Below are positions 15,569 through 24,393 of a stretch of 26,494 bases of DNA, piece after piece. The notes below the pieces were generated by a model. That model was not told the DNA's origin, ran no database searches, and saw only the letters and a program-made list of their open reading frames with translations. Both the position numbers and the translations under genes were made by a program. The stretch is taken from positions 1 to 26,494 of the forward strand of contig JALZUI010000120.1 of the NCBI GenBank assembly GCA_023301545.1, given 5' to 3'. Source of the DNA: Akkermansiaceae bacterium. GTDB lineage: Bacteria; Verrucomicrobiota; Verrucomicrobiia; Verrucomicrobiales; Akkermansiaceae. Within the stretch, counting starts at the first letter, position 1; every line of letters starts with the position of its first letter.

Positions 15569-16645
15569 TTACTCGTTTTCCGCAGCTTCTAAACGCATTT
15601 CCATATCCGCCTTTTGCAGGAGTTCCGTGAACTCTGAAATCTGCCCATCCATGAAATGCTCCATACTGTGGGAGGTGTGATTAATCCTGTGATCTGTAAT
15701 ACGGCTCTGTGGAAAATTATACGTACGAATTTTCTCCGAGCGATCGCCTGACCCTACGAGAGACTTCCGTTGAGCCGCGTGCTTCGCATCCTCCTCACGT
15801 TTCTTTTGCTCGTAGAGCTTAGCACGGAGAATCTGCATCCCCTTCTCCCGGTTTTGGGTTTGTGAGCGACCATCCTCACAACGCACCATCAGCCCTGTGG
15901 GTTTATAGGTGATCTGTACCGCTGACTCTGTTTTATTCACGTGTTGTCCACCGGCGCCGCCAGAGCGACAGGTTTGGATATCAAGGTCGTCTGGTTTAAT
16001 CTCTATATCTACCTCTTGAGCCTCGGGCATAACCGCTACCGTAACGGTTGAGGTATGGATACGGCCTTGCGTCTCCGTTGCAGGAACTCGTTGTACACGG
16101 TGCACTCCTGATTCATACTTAAGGTATCGGAATACTTCATCGCCAGAGACTTTCAACACCACCTCTTTAAAGCCTCCCATTTCAGAAGCGCTAGATTCGA
16201 TATGCTCAGTCTTCCACCCTTGGCGCTCCGAGTGACGGTTATAAAGCTTTAGTAATTCACCCGCAAAGAGCGCCGCCTCATCTCCACCCGCGCCTGCACG
16301 GATTTCGATCAAGGCGTCTCGTTCTTCTGCTGCATCTTTTGGTAGTAGCGCGTATTGTACTTCCATCTGTAATTTTTCAATCTGCTCTTCTAGCCCCGGA
16401 ATCTCTTCTGTTGCCATTTCAGCCATTTCGGAATCCTCTCCTTTAGCCAGCTCTCGGTTATCAGCTAAATTACGTTGAGCCTCTTGAAGGCTGTCCCAGT
16501 TTTCAGAAAGGTTTTTAAGCGACCGATGCTCACGCATCGTGTCCGTTGCCTTCTGTTGATCATTAAAGAAGTCTGGTTGTGAAATAAGCCCCTCTACTTC
16601 TACCAATCTTCCTTTTCGTTTTTCTACAAGAGCCGAATAATCCAT
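15569..16645 (-). CDS. prfA: Peptide chain release factor 1
   Basis: RF1 reads UAA and UAG stop codons and triggers hydrolysis of peptidyl-tRNA. Counted from the ATG at 16645, the protein is 358 aa, the usual RF1 length. The stop-codon-reading tripeptide is PAT (within VQRVPATETQGRIHTS), the RF1 form rather than the SPF of RF2. The catalytic GGQ lies in SGGAGGQHVNKTESAV. The frame stays open upstream to a TTG at 16669, which would add MIVRKSAG; I prefer the ATG because the family N-terminus begins near MDYSALVEKR. There is no Shine-Dalgarno sequence. Its stop is about 110 nt from rplI, with no clear terminator between. Confidence 0.95.
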   Translation of the reverse strand: MDYSALVEKRKGRLVEVEGLISQPDFFNDQQKATDTMREHRSLKNLSENWDSLQEAQRNLADNRELAKGEDSEMAEMATEEIPGLEEQIEKLQMEVQYALLPKDAAEERDALIEIRAGAGGDEAALFAGELLKLYNRHSERQGWKTEHIESSASEMGGFKEVVLKVSGDEVFRYLKYESGVHRVQRVPATETQGRIHTSTVTVAVMPEAQEVDIEIKPDDLDIQTCRSGGAGGQHVNKTESAVQITYKPTGLMVRCEDGRSQTQNREKGMQILRAKLYEQKKREEDAKHAAQRKSLVGSGDRSEKIRTYNFPQSRITDHRINHTSHSMEHFMDGQISEFTELLQKADMEMRLEAAENE

Positions 16646-16747
16646 TCCTGCACTCTTACGCACGATCAAGAACTAGTAAAAGTCTTTTATGGCTTCTTCC
16701 ATAACATTTTTTGTTCGAATTTACAATTCCCGACGTACCTTATTGAA

Positions 16748-18301
16748 ATGATAACGTCCAAATGTATTCAATTGGTGAGTCTTAGCCTCTTACTCCTTTC
16801 ACAAAGCTTTGCCACCGAACGCCCTAATATTTTATTCATTATCGCTGATGATGCTTCATTCGAGCACTTTGGCGTAAATGGTTGCACTTGGGTCAATACC
16901 CCTAATATCGATAAACTCGCTGAAGACGGCATTAACTTTACTGCTGCTTACACTCCAAATCCAAAATGTGGCCCCTCGAGGTCTGTTCTTATTACTGGGC
17001 AAAACCCATGGCAGCTAGGTGCAGCTATCAACCACAATGCGATCTTAGATAAAAAATTCAAAACCTATGCCGAAGCCTTAGGCGAACATGGGTATAATAC
17101 TGGATACACAGGTAAAGGCTGGCGTCCTGGCGACGCTCAAGGCCGTAAATTACTTGGAAAAGTATACAACAAACATAAATCCCCCAAGCGCCTAACAGAA
17201 CGAATTTCCGCTACAGATTATACTAAAAACTTTGAACAGTTCCTCAATGACACTGACTCCTCAAAGCCATTTGCCTTCTGGCTAGGTTGTAATGAGCCGC
17301 ACCGTGCCTACGAATTCAAATCAGGAGTTAAACATGGCAAAACATTAGCGTCTATACCAGAAGTCCCAAAATACTGGCCTGACACAGAAGAGGTTCGCCA
17401 TGACATGCTCGATTACGCCCTAGAAGTAGAGCACTTTGACGGACATGTAGGCCGTTGTATATCGGCTCTAGAAGAAAAAGGATTGCTCGAAAACACCCTC
17501 ATTATCGTCACTTCCGATAACGGCATGCCGTTCCCGCGTGTTAAAGGCCACCCCTATCATAACGCCGCGCACATGCCATTCTTTGCTATGTGGAAAAACG
17601 GCATTAAAAACCCAGGCAGAACATCCAGCCACCTTGTTAGCTTCATAGACATTGCCCCCACATTCATGGAAATGGCGGGTATTAGCCAAAAAGAAAGCGG
17701 CATTCTACCAGGGCCGGGGCGAAGCCTCCTGGAAATCTTTCAAGGGAGTCAAGACATGGCAGCCATTCCTGAGCGCGAAACGGTCCTCATGGGGCGCGAG
17801 CGCAATGACGTTGGGCGCCCCCTTGACTTGGGCTACCCTGTACGGGCCATCCGTAAGGGCAAGTTATTTTACATCCATAACTTCAAGCCAACTCGCTGGC
17901 CGAGTTCTAACCCCTCAACAGGCTTCAAAGACACGGACCCCAGCCCTACTTTATCCGCCGTCGTAGAAGCAGGCGAAAACTCCTCTTACTGGAAGCTCTC
18001 CCTCGCTAAACGCAAAGCAGACGAGCTTTACGATGTGATAGCTGACCCTGATTGCATAACCGATCTCTCAGAAAAGCCTGAGTATGCAGAACAGATGAAA
18101 TCACTTAAGAATGAGCTTTTCATAAAACTTACCCAGCAAGAAGACTTACGAATGGGACCTAATGGGGACTGGTATGACTCACAAAACAACCCATACGCCA
18201 ACGAAGACGAACAACATTTTTATGAAAAAGTTCACGCGGGCTCAAATATAAAAAATAGATCTAAAAACCATGCAAGACTAGATTTAGAAGATGGACTATA
18301 A
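16748..18301 (+). CDS. Secreted sulfatase, N-sulfoglucosamine-sulfohydrolase-like
   Basis: A 517-aa formylglycine sulfatase with a Sec signal peptide (1-22, core LVSLSLLLLSQSF). D34-D35 lie in IIADDAS. The modification motif is C74-G-P-S-R78, the CxPSR form. A CNEPHRAYE loop supplies a His-Arg pair, and SDNG supplies D257-N258. The last motif is FPRVKGHPYHNAAHMPFF rather than the GGK...GGxxVP seen in the sulfatase at 1165-2628. These features resemble the N-sulfoglucosamine sulfohydrolase branch; the substrate is an inference only. The C-terminal tail (about 450-517) is polar. The gene converges with the metallophosphoesterase at 18400-20316. No clear promoter or Shine-Dalgarno sequence is visible in the 80-bp gap from prfA. 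Confidence 0.92.
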   Translation: MITSKCIQLVSLSLLLLSQSFATERPNILFIIADDASFEHFGVNGCTWVNTPNIDKLAEDGINFTAAYTPNPKCGPSRSVLITGQNPWQLGAAINHNAILDKKFKTYAEALGEHGYNTGYTGKGWRPGDAQGRKLLGKVYNKHKSPKRLTERISATDYTKNFEQFLNDTDSSKPFAFWLGCNEPHRAYEFKSGVKHGKTLASIPEVPKYWPDTEEVRHDMLDYALEVEHFDGHVGRCISALEEKGLLENTLIIVTSDNGMPFPRVKGHPYHNAAHMPFFAMWKNGIKNPGRTSSHLVSFIDIAPTFMEMAGISQKESGILPGPGRSLLEIFQGSQDMAAIPERETVLMGRERNDVGRPLDLGYPVRAIRKGKLFYIHNFKPTRWPSSNPSTGFKDTDPSPTLSAVVEAGENSSYWKLSLAKRKADELYDVIADPDCITDLSEKPEYAEQMKSLKNELFIKLTQQEDLRMGPNGDWYDSQNNPYANEDEQHFYEKVHAGSNIKNRSKNHARLDLEDGL

Positions 18302-18321
18302 ATTAAGAGCCTTTTTCGCCA

Positions 18322-18338
18322 GCAACTAAAAAAGTTGC
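18322..18338. other. Small hairpin between convergent genes
   Basis: GCAACT-AAAAA-AGTTGC, a 6-bp perfect stem in the gap between the second sulfatase and the convergent phosphoesterase gene. No adjacent T tract is present, so it is at best a weak terminator. A longer imperfect pairing, AGGCATCGCT with AGCGTTGCCT (18352-18401), is also possible. Confidence 0.2.
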
Positions 18339-18399
18339 GAGCCCTCACTAATAGGCATCGCTTGATTTGACTTTTAAACTTTCGAAAAAGCAGCGTTGC

Positions 18400-20316
18400 C
18401 TACCTAGTTTTTACGGTCGTTTTATGAATGACCGTATCAGCCACGTCTTCCCCCGCCTTTAGTGTGTATTGGCTATGCTCGAAGTATGGAGCGCGGAAGG
18501 TTTTGCCCTTTGCTCTGACGCAGTAGATACGCTCTTTGCTAATACTGTCGGTGAGTTCTACGACTGCGTTTTCAATAGGGAGAGTTACTTCTGGTAGATA
18601 GCCCAGTGGCGTACGGCCGTCATTTTCTTTAGCGTTAAATGTAATGGGCCAGCCTTTGTATTGAGCTTTATCTCCTTGCGAAAGGTCAGCGTTACGCGGC
18701 CAGCATTCAAAGATACTCTGACCTGTTTTGGTGTTAAACCGAGCAATCGCGTAGCCGTCCCCTCGATTAGGGTGTACTTCACCACTACGAACTTGAGTTG
18801 CATTTTTAAGACCTGGATTGGCGTAAGCATACATCGTCGTTTTGTTTCCAAACCCGTCTTTATAATCACCAACCCATGGGAGCTCTGAGGGAATGGCTTC
18901 GCCACCTCCTGCCTGCTCGTTTTTGGGCCACCACCAGCGTCCGTAGGTACTATTGACTAGCGCAGGGCTGCTTGATGTCATGGGGCCGTCACGATAGCTG
19001 TCGATGCCATGCTTGATGACGACTCCTAGGTGCTGGTCACCACAGAGGTGACTGGCTTGTGCGTGGCGGAGACGTTTGAGGGCGTTGTTTCTACCAGTTT
19101 GCGGCCAGCCATTGGAGTCAAGGTCTGCGAGGAGTCTGCCTTTGGTCGAGCCATGCAGGTGGACACCTCCACAGAGTGGGGTCTGGGAGAGTGCTACTTT
19201 AAGGCGCGCGCCCTTCCAGTTTCCAGCCCAGTGATCGAGGAACTTAAGCTGTCTATCACCAAAGAGCTTAAGCTCTGGTAAGTCGATCGATGTGCGGTCG
19301 TAGTTGGGGTTGGAGATGTGGTCGACGCGACCTTTGCTCTTGGGCAGCCTGCTAGGCGCTGACTTGAACTTACGATCTTCTAGGATGGCAAAGCTGATGT
19401 TTCCAAGGGTGATGTCTGTGTAGTAGACGCCAATGCCCTGCTCGACTGGAGTGGCGTCGTAGGCGTCTGGTAGGTTACCACACTGCTGGCGCTGCACCAT
19501 ATTAATAAAGGACGGGGGAAAGGTGTACCCTCCATCCGTTCCGTTAGCGATCTTGGACTGCCTGCCGCCTTCGCCCCAGAGGTTAGGCTGACCAATATCG
19601 TGATCATCAGGAATGCAAATGGTAGGGCGGTCTCGCATAATATCGCGAAACTGCATACCAAACTGAAGCCAGCCGTACGTGGCCGCTTCATGGGTGTAGT
19701 TCTGATCACCCGCGAAGAAGAGAAGATCAGGGTCATGTTTTTTGAGGCTATCGACGAGTTTATTACGCGTGAAGGTTTGCTCGTCTCGGGGGGAGTTACA
19801 CGACATGTTGGCCACTACGATGTCGTCCTTATCGATAGGGTCTTTTCTGATGAGCCCTTCAAAGTGGGAGAGCTCACCGAGGGAGAGCTTATACTTTACA
19901 CTTTTGGACGTGTCCCAGTTTTCCAACCTAAATTGCGCGTCCCATCCAGGGTAATTAATAGCACTTTCAGCGACTTTTTTCCAAGTTCCTACTTCGTCGA
20001 GATAGAGGGTAATCGACTTAGGCTCATCAGGGTGAAGAGGAAAGCACTGCGCGCTGATTTTAAGCACCCCTTCATGCGAGGTGTAGAGGGCAAAAGCGAG
20101 GGCCTCCTCACGAGGTTGATTAATAAACCAGTCACGCTCATTTGCGGCGACTTTTTTGTTGGTTTTGTCCCACCATTTACCGGTTGCAGCAAGGTCAGAC
20201 TTGGTGGCGAATTTAGTACCCTTACCAAAAGGAAAAGGGGCGTAGTAGTCTACAGCGCGTACCTGTTGCACGCTTAATAAACTAATAGCTAGTAGGATGC
20301 TTGTTTTAAGTGACAT
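18400..20316 (-). CDS. Secreted PhoD-like metallophosphoesterase
   Basis: A calcineurin-fold phosphoesterase related to PhoD alkaline phosphatases, exported by a Sec-type signal peptide (1-21, MSLKTSILLAISLLSVQQVRA). Metal-site motifs, numbered from the ATG at 20316, are MSCNSPRDEQT (about 171-181), GDQ (203-205), DDHDIGQ (237-243) and CGDQH with D427 and H429. It lacks the twin-arginine signal typical of Bacillus PhoD. The frame runs upstream to 20421, but that adds 35 residues before a clean signal peptide, so I placed the start at 20316, giving 638 aa. Codons are more GC-rich in places than in the neighbours. Substrate is unknown: phosphodiesters, phospholipids or teichoic-type polymers are all known in the family. 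Confidence 0.85.
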   Translation of the reverse strand: MSLKTSILLAISLLSVQQVRAVDYYAPFPFGKGTKFATKSDLAATGKWWDKTNKKVAANERDWFINQPREEALAFALYTSHEGVLKISAQCFPLHPDEPKSITLYLDEVGTWKKVAESAINYPGWDAQFRLENWDTSKSVKYKLSLGELSHFEGLIRKDPIDKDDIVVANMSCNSPRDEQTFTRNKLVDSLKKHDPDLLFFAGDQNYTHEAATYGWLQFGMQFRDIMRDRPTICIPDDHDIGQPNLWGEGGRQSKIANGTDGGYTFPPSFINMVQRQQCGNLPDAYDATPVEQGIGVYYTDITLGNISFAILEDRKFKSAPSRLPKSKGRVDHISNPNYDRTSIDLPELKLFGDRQLKFLDHWAGNWKGARLKVALSQTPLCGGVHLHGSTKGRLLADLDSNGWPQTGRNNALKRLRHAQASHLCGDQHLGVVIKHGIDSYRDGPMTSSSPALVNSTYGRWWWPKNEQAGGGEAIPSELPWVGDYKDGFGNKTTMYAYANPGLKNATQVRSGEVHPNRGDGYAIARFNTKTGQSIFECWPRNADLSQGDKAQYKGWPITFNAKENDGRTPLGYLPEVTLPIENAVVELTDSISKERIYCVRAKGKTFRAPYFEHSQYTLKAGEDVADTVIHKTTVKTR

Positions 20317-20388
20317 TATTTTTATGATACGTAACAGACACTCCTTATTTTTCAATCCCCTTCTGAATATTAAAAAATATCTAACATT

Positions 20389-20416
20389 TTTACCGCAATT
20401 GTAGACAAAGTATAGT
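20389..20416 (+). promoter_or_regulatory. Putative promoter of the PBP operon
   Basis: TTTACC (20389-20394), a 16-bp spacer and TATAGT (20411-20416, 5 of 6). Predicted start is near 20423, leaving only about 11 nt of leader before the ATG at 20434. Confidence 0.45.
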
Positions 20417-20433
20417 AGCAACGCATTGATCTA

Positions 20434-23100
20434 ATGGCTAAAGCTCCTCACCTCCCAAAAAAAACCAAGAAAAAGAAGAGACAATCTGGCGAACGCCCAT
20501 TCCTCATTCGCGCGTTCTTCGGGCTCTTTAAATTCTCCCTCCTAATGGGAGTTTTAGGGTTTATCCTCTTTTGCGTTTTCTATGTAATTCGCGCACAGAA
20601 GTTTGATATGGCAGAGGTCGCCATCATGCCTGAGCGCACCGTTATCCTTGACCGCAATGGTAAACCTCTAGGGAAAATTCATGGCGAAAACCGCGATGTC
20701 GTAAGCATTGAAAACATTTCCCCAAATTTCCTCATGTCCATTATCGCTCGGGAAGACACCCGCTTTTACGAGCACCCCGGAGTGGATTTCAAAGGCCTTG
20801 CACGAGCCTTTGTCCGTAATATTAAGGATCGCCGTATGACTCAAGGAGCATCCACGATCACTATGCAACTCTCCCGCAACACCTTCGACCTCTCCGAGGG
20901 AGAAGAATGGTATCATGAGCTCGACCGTAAATTCCTCGAGATCTTTGTCACCTTCCGCATCGAGCGGGCTTACGATAAAACCGAAATCCTCCAACACTAC
21001 AGTAACCGAATCTTCTGGGGGCACTCTATGCTCGGTATCGAAGCCGCATCCCAGGCTTACCTGCAAAAGCCAGCCAAGAGCCTCACTCTTTCTGAAGGGG
21101 CAATGCTCGCGGGCATCGTTCGAGGTCCCAACGCCTTCTCTCCCTTCCGCTCAATCGAACGCGCGAAAAAAGAACGAGATGTCGTCCTCGGCCGACTCCG
21201 CTACTACAGCTACATCACCCCTGAACAAGAACAAGCAGCTCTCGCTGAACCCCTCAAGATTCGCCCAAAAAAGTATCGCACTAAGGGGCAATCCTACGCC
21301 TTGGATGCCATCCTTAGGGAACTCAATCACCACCTCGAAAAAAACAACCTTAAAGTCGGCGGCCTAGTCGTCCACACAACTATTGATAAAGACCTCCAAG
21401 AGGTGGCGGAACAGTCCGTTAATAATCGTCTGATCAATATCGAAAAAACAGCGGGCTACGCTCACCAAACGAAGTATAGTTACGATGTCTCTAACTCAGA
21501 GAAAGCACCTGCTTATATCCAAGGAGCTCTCGTCTGCATCGACAATACCACAGGCGAAGTCATTGCCAGTGTGGGCGGGCGTGATGCCGACGCCTCTCGT
21601 TTCAATCGAGTCTACAGCGCCAAGCGCCAGGTTGGATCGCTCTTTAAACCCTTCGTCTTCCAAGCCGCTTATGATCAAGGCCTGCGACCTGAGACCTTCA
21701 TTGATGACTCTCCTCTCCGCCCTGGTGAAATCGATCACAGTGCCAACAACTGGAACCCTGGGAACTCCGACGGCCTTAACTTGGGACTAATCGCCAGTCG
21801 TACCGCTCTCCTAAACTCTCGTAATACCTCCTCTGTCCGAGTTGGCGACTACGCCACCATGCCCCGTGTTAGCCAAGCCGCAGAGGTCGCAGGTTTCGAC
21901 CTGTATCAATGGAAAAACCAAAAACTCGGGAAGACTCCAAAATCAGCCACCTCCTACCTAGGCGCATGGGAAGCTTCTCCTTATGAAGTGGCTAGAGCCT
22001 ACACCATTTTCCCAAATCTCGGAGAACTCCGAGAGCCCTACGTAATTTCTAAAATCATCAGTCGTGACAAAAAAGCGCTTTGGCAAAAACAATCTGGGGT
22101 TCGCTATGCCGACAACCCACTAGCCAAAGGAGCCACCTATGAGGTATCTAAAATCCTACAAGACATCAACATCAACGGAACGGGAGCTAGCCTTCGAAAC
22201 ACCTACGGCTTCACCGCCCCTAGTGGAGGAAAAACAGGCACTACAGATGACTACAAAGACGCTTGGTACGCAGGATACACCTCTCGCCTAACATGTGCCG
22301 TGTGGGTAGGTCTAGACACGCCTAAACGCACCATCAATAAAGGTTACGGATCCCGCCTGGCGCTCCCCATCTGGGCAGACCTCATGAAGGCCGCCTCTCG
22401 CCGTCCTGAGTTCGCCCCTGCTAGCCTCCAGTACAATATCCCATCCACTACGGTGACACTCTGTAAGCGTTCAGGCCGCCTCGCTAATAGCGCCTGTCAA
22501 CAGCACGGAGAAGCGTACCAAGACCTTGTCCCTAACGACCTTATCCGACGAGTGAATCTCCAGTGTAGCATTCACCAAGGCACCTCAATTACAAAAATCA
22601 AAAGCGCCCCAAGGCGTTCTGAGGAATCAGCGGAAAGCGTTATCGGAGGGCTTTTTAAGCGAATTTTTGGAAGTAAAGAAGAGAACCAGCCCGAAGCAGC
22701 GCCTCAACGAGCCATCGTTGTTGAGCAAGCTCCTCAGCGCCCAACCGCGCCTCAACACCCTCCACGAGCGGTAATTATAGAAGAACGAGCTCGCCCCCAA
22801 GCTCCTCCACAGCGAGCCATTGTAGTTGAATCACCTCGCCCCATTAGAGTGCAACCACAGCAGCCCGTACAAGTTACGCCGCGACCTCGCACACAGCCAC
22901 AACCGATACGCCCAGCGAGGCCGGTTAGACCGACTAGGACTGCTCCGACACAAGCGCCTAGAAGAGCTGTCGCTCCGCGCCCCCAGCCACAACGTGCAAT
23001 TATTGTAGAAGAACCCGCACCTGCTCCTGCTCGCGCAATTGTTGTCGAAGAACCCTTCCGCCCACAAGCACCACCTCAGCGAGCGATCATTGTTGAATAA
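20434..23100 (+). CDS. Class A penicillin-binding protein (PBP1A type) with repeat tail
   Basis: A bifunctional peptidoglycan synthase of 888 aa. A Lys-rich cytoplasmic N-terminus is followed by one membrane anchor (about 31-53). The GT51 glycosyltransferase domain (about 90-260) has REDTRFYEHPG with catalytic E107 and GASTITMQLSRN. The transpeptidase domain has S402-L-F-K405, S462-R-N464 and K600-T-G602. A Cys-containing segment after it (TLCKRSGRLANSAC ... LQCSIH) matches the common PBP1A end. The last 130 residues or so are unusual: rich in Pro, Gln, Arg and Ala, and holding six copies of RA(I/V)(I/V)(I/V)E at R759, R778, R794, R854, R867 and R883, the last at the exact C-terminus. It is first in a tight operon; the next ATG is 9 nt after its stop. 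Confidence 0.94.
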   Translation: MAKAPHLPKKTKKKKRQSGERPFLIRAFFGLFKFSLLMGVLGFILFCVFYVIRAQKFDMAEVAIMPERTVILDRNGKPLGKIHGENRDVVSIENISPNFLMSIIAREDTRFYEHPGVDFKGLARAFVRNIKDRRMTQGASTITMQLSRNTFDLSEGEEWYHELDRKFLEIFVTFRIERAYDKTEILQHYSNRIFWGHSMLGIEAASQAYLQKPAKSLTLSEGAMLAGIVRGPNAFSPFRSIERAKKERDVVLGRLRYYSYITPEQEQAALAEPLKIRPKKYRTKGQSYALDAILRELNHHLEKNNLKVGGLVVHTTIDKDLQEVAEQSVNNRLINIEKTAGYAHQTKYSYDVSNSEKAPAYIQGALVCIDNTTGEVIASVGGRDADASRFNRVYSAKRQVGSLFKPFVFQAAYDQGLRPETFIDDSPLRPGEIDHSANNWNPGNSDGLNLGLIASRTALLNSRNTSSVRVGDYATMPRVSQAAEVAGFDLYQWKNQKLGKTPKSATSYLGAWEASPYEVARAYTIFPNLGELREPYVISKIISRDKKALWQKQSGVRYADNPLAKGATYEVSKILQDININGTGASLRNTYGFTAPSGGKTGTTDDYKDAWYAGYTSRLTCAVWVGLDTPKRTINKGYGSRLALPIWADLMKAASRRPEFAPASLQYNIPSTTVTLCKRSGRLANSACQQHGEAYQDLVPNDLIRRVNLQCSIHQGTSITKIKSAPRRSEESAESVIGGLFKRIFGSKEENQPEAAPQRAIVVEQAPQRPTAPQHPPRAVIIEERARPQAPPQRAIVVESPRPIRVQPQQPVQVTPRPRTQPQPIRPARPVRPTRTAPTQAPRRAVAPRPQPQRAIIVEEPAPAPARAIVVEEPFRPQAPPQRAIIVE
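22708..23097 (+). repeat. Six-copy RA(I/V)3E peptide repeat in the PBP tail
   Basis: Units begin at 22708, 22765, 22813, 22993, 23032 and 23080 and encode RAIVVE, RAVIIE, RAIVVE, RAIIVE, RAIVVE and RAIIVE, usually after PQ, PP or PA. A seventh, decayed copy (RRAVAPRP) lies between the third and fourth. Linkers are Pro/Arg/Gln-rich and 7-54 residues long. Codons differ between copies, so the conservation is at the protein level rather than the result of a recent DNA duplication. Confidence 0.85.
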
Positions 23101-23109
23101 AAACGTATT

Positions 23110-23487
23110 ATGAAATCCTTTTCCCAAGCCGTTACAGAAATCTACGAAAACGACTCTCGTTTTCACCCTGACGCGTACACCTTACTAAAAGAGGCTCTCG
23201 ATTTCACGGTCAATGCAATCGTCGAAAAAGAAAAGAAACCTCGTCATGTTAATGGGCCTGAGCTCATGCTCGGCTTTCGCGACTTCGCCCTTGCCGAATT
23301 TGGGCCGATGACTAAGCCCCTACTTAAGGAATGGGGCATCACCAAAACCCGCGATATTGGCGACATGGTCTTTAACTTAATCCAAGTCGACGTTTTTAGT
23401 AAGGAAGAGGGAGACTCCCCTTCAGACTTCGACCGCATATACACCTTCAAGGAAGCCTTCGAAAAACCTTTTCTCCCCCTCAGCTAA
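23110..23487 (+). CDS. Minf_1886 family protein (TIGR04138), function unknown
   Basis: A 125-aa soluble protein of the family conserved in Planctomycetes and Verrucomicrobia. It is recognisable by FSQAVTEIYENDSRFHPDAY, LKEALDFT, the central PRHVNGPELMLGFRDFALAEFGPM, and the end RDIGDMVFNLIQVDVFSKEEGDSPSDF. It is predicted to be mostly helical, with no signal peptide or membrane segment and no catalytic motif I can name. It follows the PBP stop by 9 nt and precedes the glycosidase lipoprotein by 11 nt, so it is in one operon with cell-envelope genes, though that alone does not give it a wall function. Confidence 0.88.
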   Translation: MKSFSQAVTEIYENDSRFHPDAYTLLKEALDFTVNAIVEKEKKPRHVNGPELMLGFRDFALAEFGPMTKPLLKEWGITKTRDIGDMVFNLIQVDVFSKEEGDSPSDFDRIYTFKEAFEKPFLPLS

Positions 23488-23498
23488 CACCCCGTCCT

Positions 23499-24386
23499 AT
23501 GAAATATCTATACATCCTCCTCTGCCTCTTAGCGGCATCCTGCTCTAACTCCAGTAACGCAGTCGCCCCCCTCCCCGACACCGATTCTGTGACTAAAATC
23601 GCAACCCCAGAAGCATCGTCATCCGCAACGACGCAGCCCGATCAAACCGCCGCTCCCTCCGACTCCTCAGTTACAGACACCACTCAAGCAACGACCGAGG
23701 CTCTACCTGAGACTGAACCTCTTCAGCCTCACGCACTCCAATACAACAGCTTTACCATCGAGGGAATCACCTTCAATGTCCTCAGCTTTGACACCAACGA
23801 GTACCACCTAAAAGTCGCCGACCAAACGCCAGGTGCAAAATGGGATTCTGCATATACCGCCACTTCCGCAAACAAAGGACTCGCTGCTATTAACGGAGGA
23901 TTTTTTACTCCACTAGGAACGCCCTTAGGCCTTGTTCATTCCGCAGGAAAAAAAAGCGGGGAATGGAACACCGATTCTTCGCTCACTTCAGGCGTGTACC
24001 AATTTGTTAACGGAAGCGCCTCCCTGCAGCGTAATCATCAAGCCGATCGCAATGCCCTTGAACTACTCCAAACTGGTCCCTTCCTCCTCGAGAACTCATC
24101 TCCAGTCAAAGGCCTCGCTAAAGACACCGCCGCTCAACGGAGTCTTCTCTTATGGGACGGAGCTAACCACTTTGCTCTCGCCTATACCTCGAGCTGTAGC
24201 CTAGATCAGCTTGCCCAAGCACTGACAAACCTTCCAACTCCCCTCCCTCGTCATACCGCTCTTAACCTTGACGGAGGACGCTCTTGCGATCTCTACGTCA
24301 GCCCTGCGGCACACTCCGCTAGCGTACAAAAAGGCCACTGGCTCCGCAACCAAGTACGGAACTACCTCGTTCTCGTTCCTAACTAG
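23499..24386 (+). CDS. Lipoprotein with phosphodiester glycosidase (NAGPA/DUF2233) domain
   Basis: A 295-aa predicted lipoprotein. The signal MKYLYILLCLLAASC places the lipidated Cys at 15 (lipobox AASC). Residues 16-78 are a linker rich in Ser, Thr, Ala and Pro. The domain from about 85 to 293 has INGGFF (131-136) and LNLDGGRSCDLY with D258-G-G-R261, the hallmarks of the NAGPA/DUF2233 fold. In mammals this domain removes GlcNAc from GlcNAc-phosphodiesters; bacterial members are poorly characterised. Placement behind a PBP suggests action on a wall or envelope phosphodiester, which is inference. The tcdA ATG follows 7 nt after its stop. Confidence 0.85.
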   Translation: MKYLYILLCLLAASCSNSSNAVAPLPDTDSVTKIATPEASSSATTQPDQTAAPSDSSVTDTTQATTEALPETEPLQPHALQYNSFTIEGITFNVLSFDTNEYHLKVADQTPGAKWDSAYTATSANKGLAAINGGFFTPLGTPLGLVHSAGKKSGEWNTDSSLTSGVYQFVNGSASLQRNHQADRNALELLQTGPFLLENSSPVKGLAKDTAAQRSLLLWDGANHFALAYTSSCSLDQLAQALTNLPTPLPRHTALNLDGGRSCDLYVSPAAHSASVQKGHWLRNQVRNYLVLVPN

Positions 24387-24393
24387 CCCTCTC

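Noticed and set aside
19600..20277. 225-aa plus-strand ORF
   Set aside because: It lies wholly antisense to the PhoD-like phosphoesterase, whose signal peptide and metal motifs are clear; the translated product has no recognisable features.
20317..20421. 35-residue extension of the phosphoesterase
   Set aside because: It would bury a well-formed signal peptide that starts at the ATG at 20314-20316; the extension is Phe/Lys/Ile-rich and typical of AT-rich intergenic DNA.
20915..21367. 150-aa plus-strand ORF in another frame
   Set aside because: It overlaps the PBP glycosyltransferase and transpeptidase coding region in the wrong frame and is Ser-rich, as expected for a shadow.
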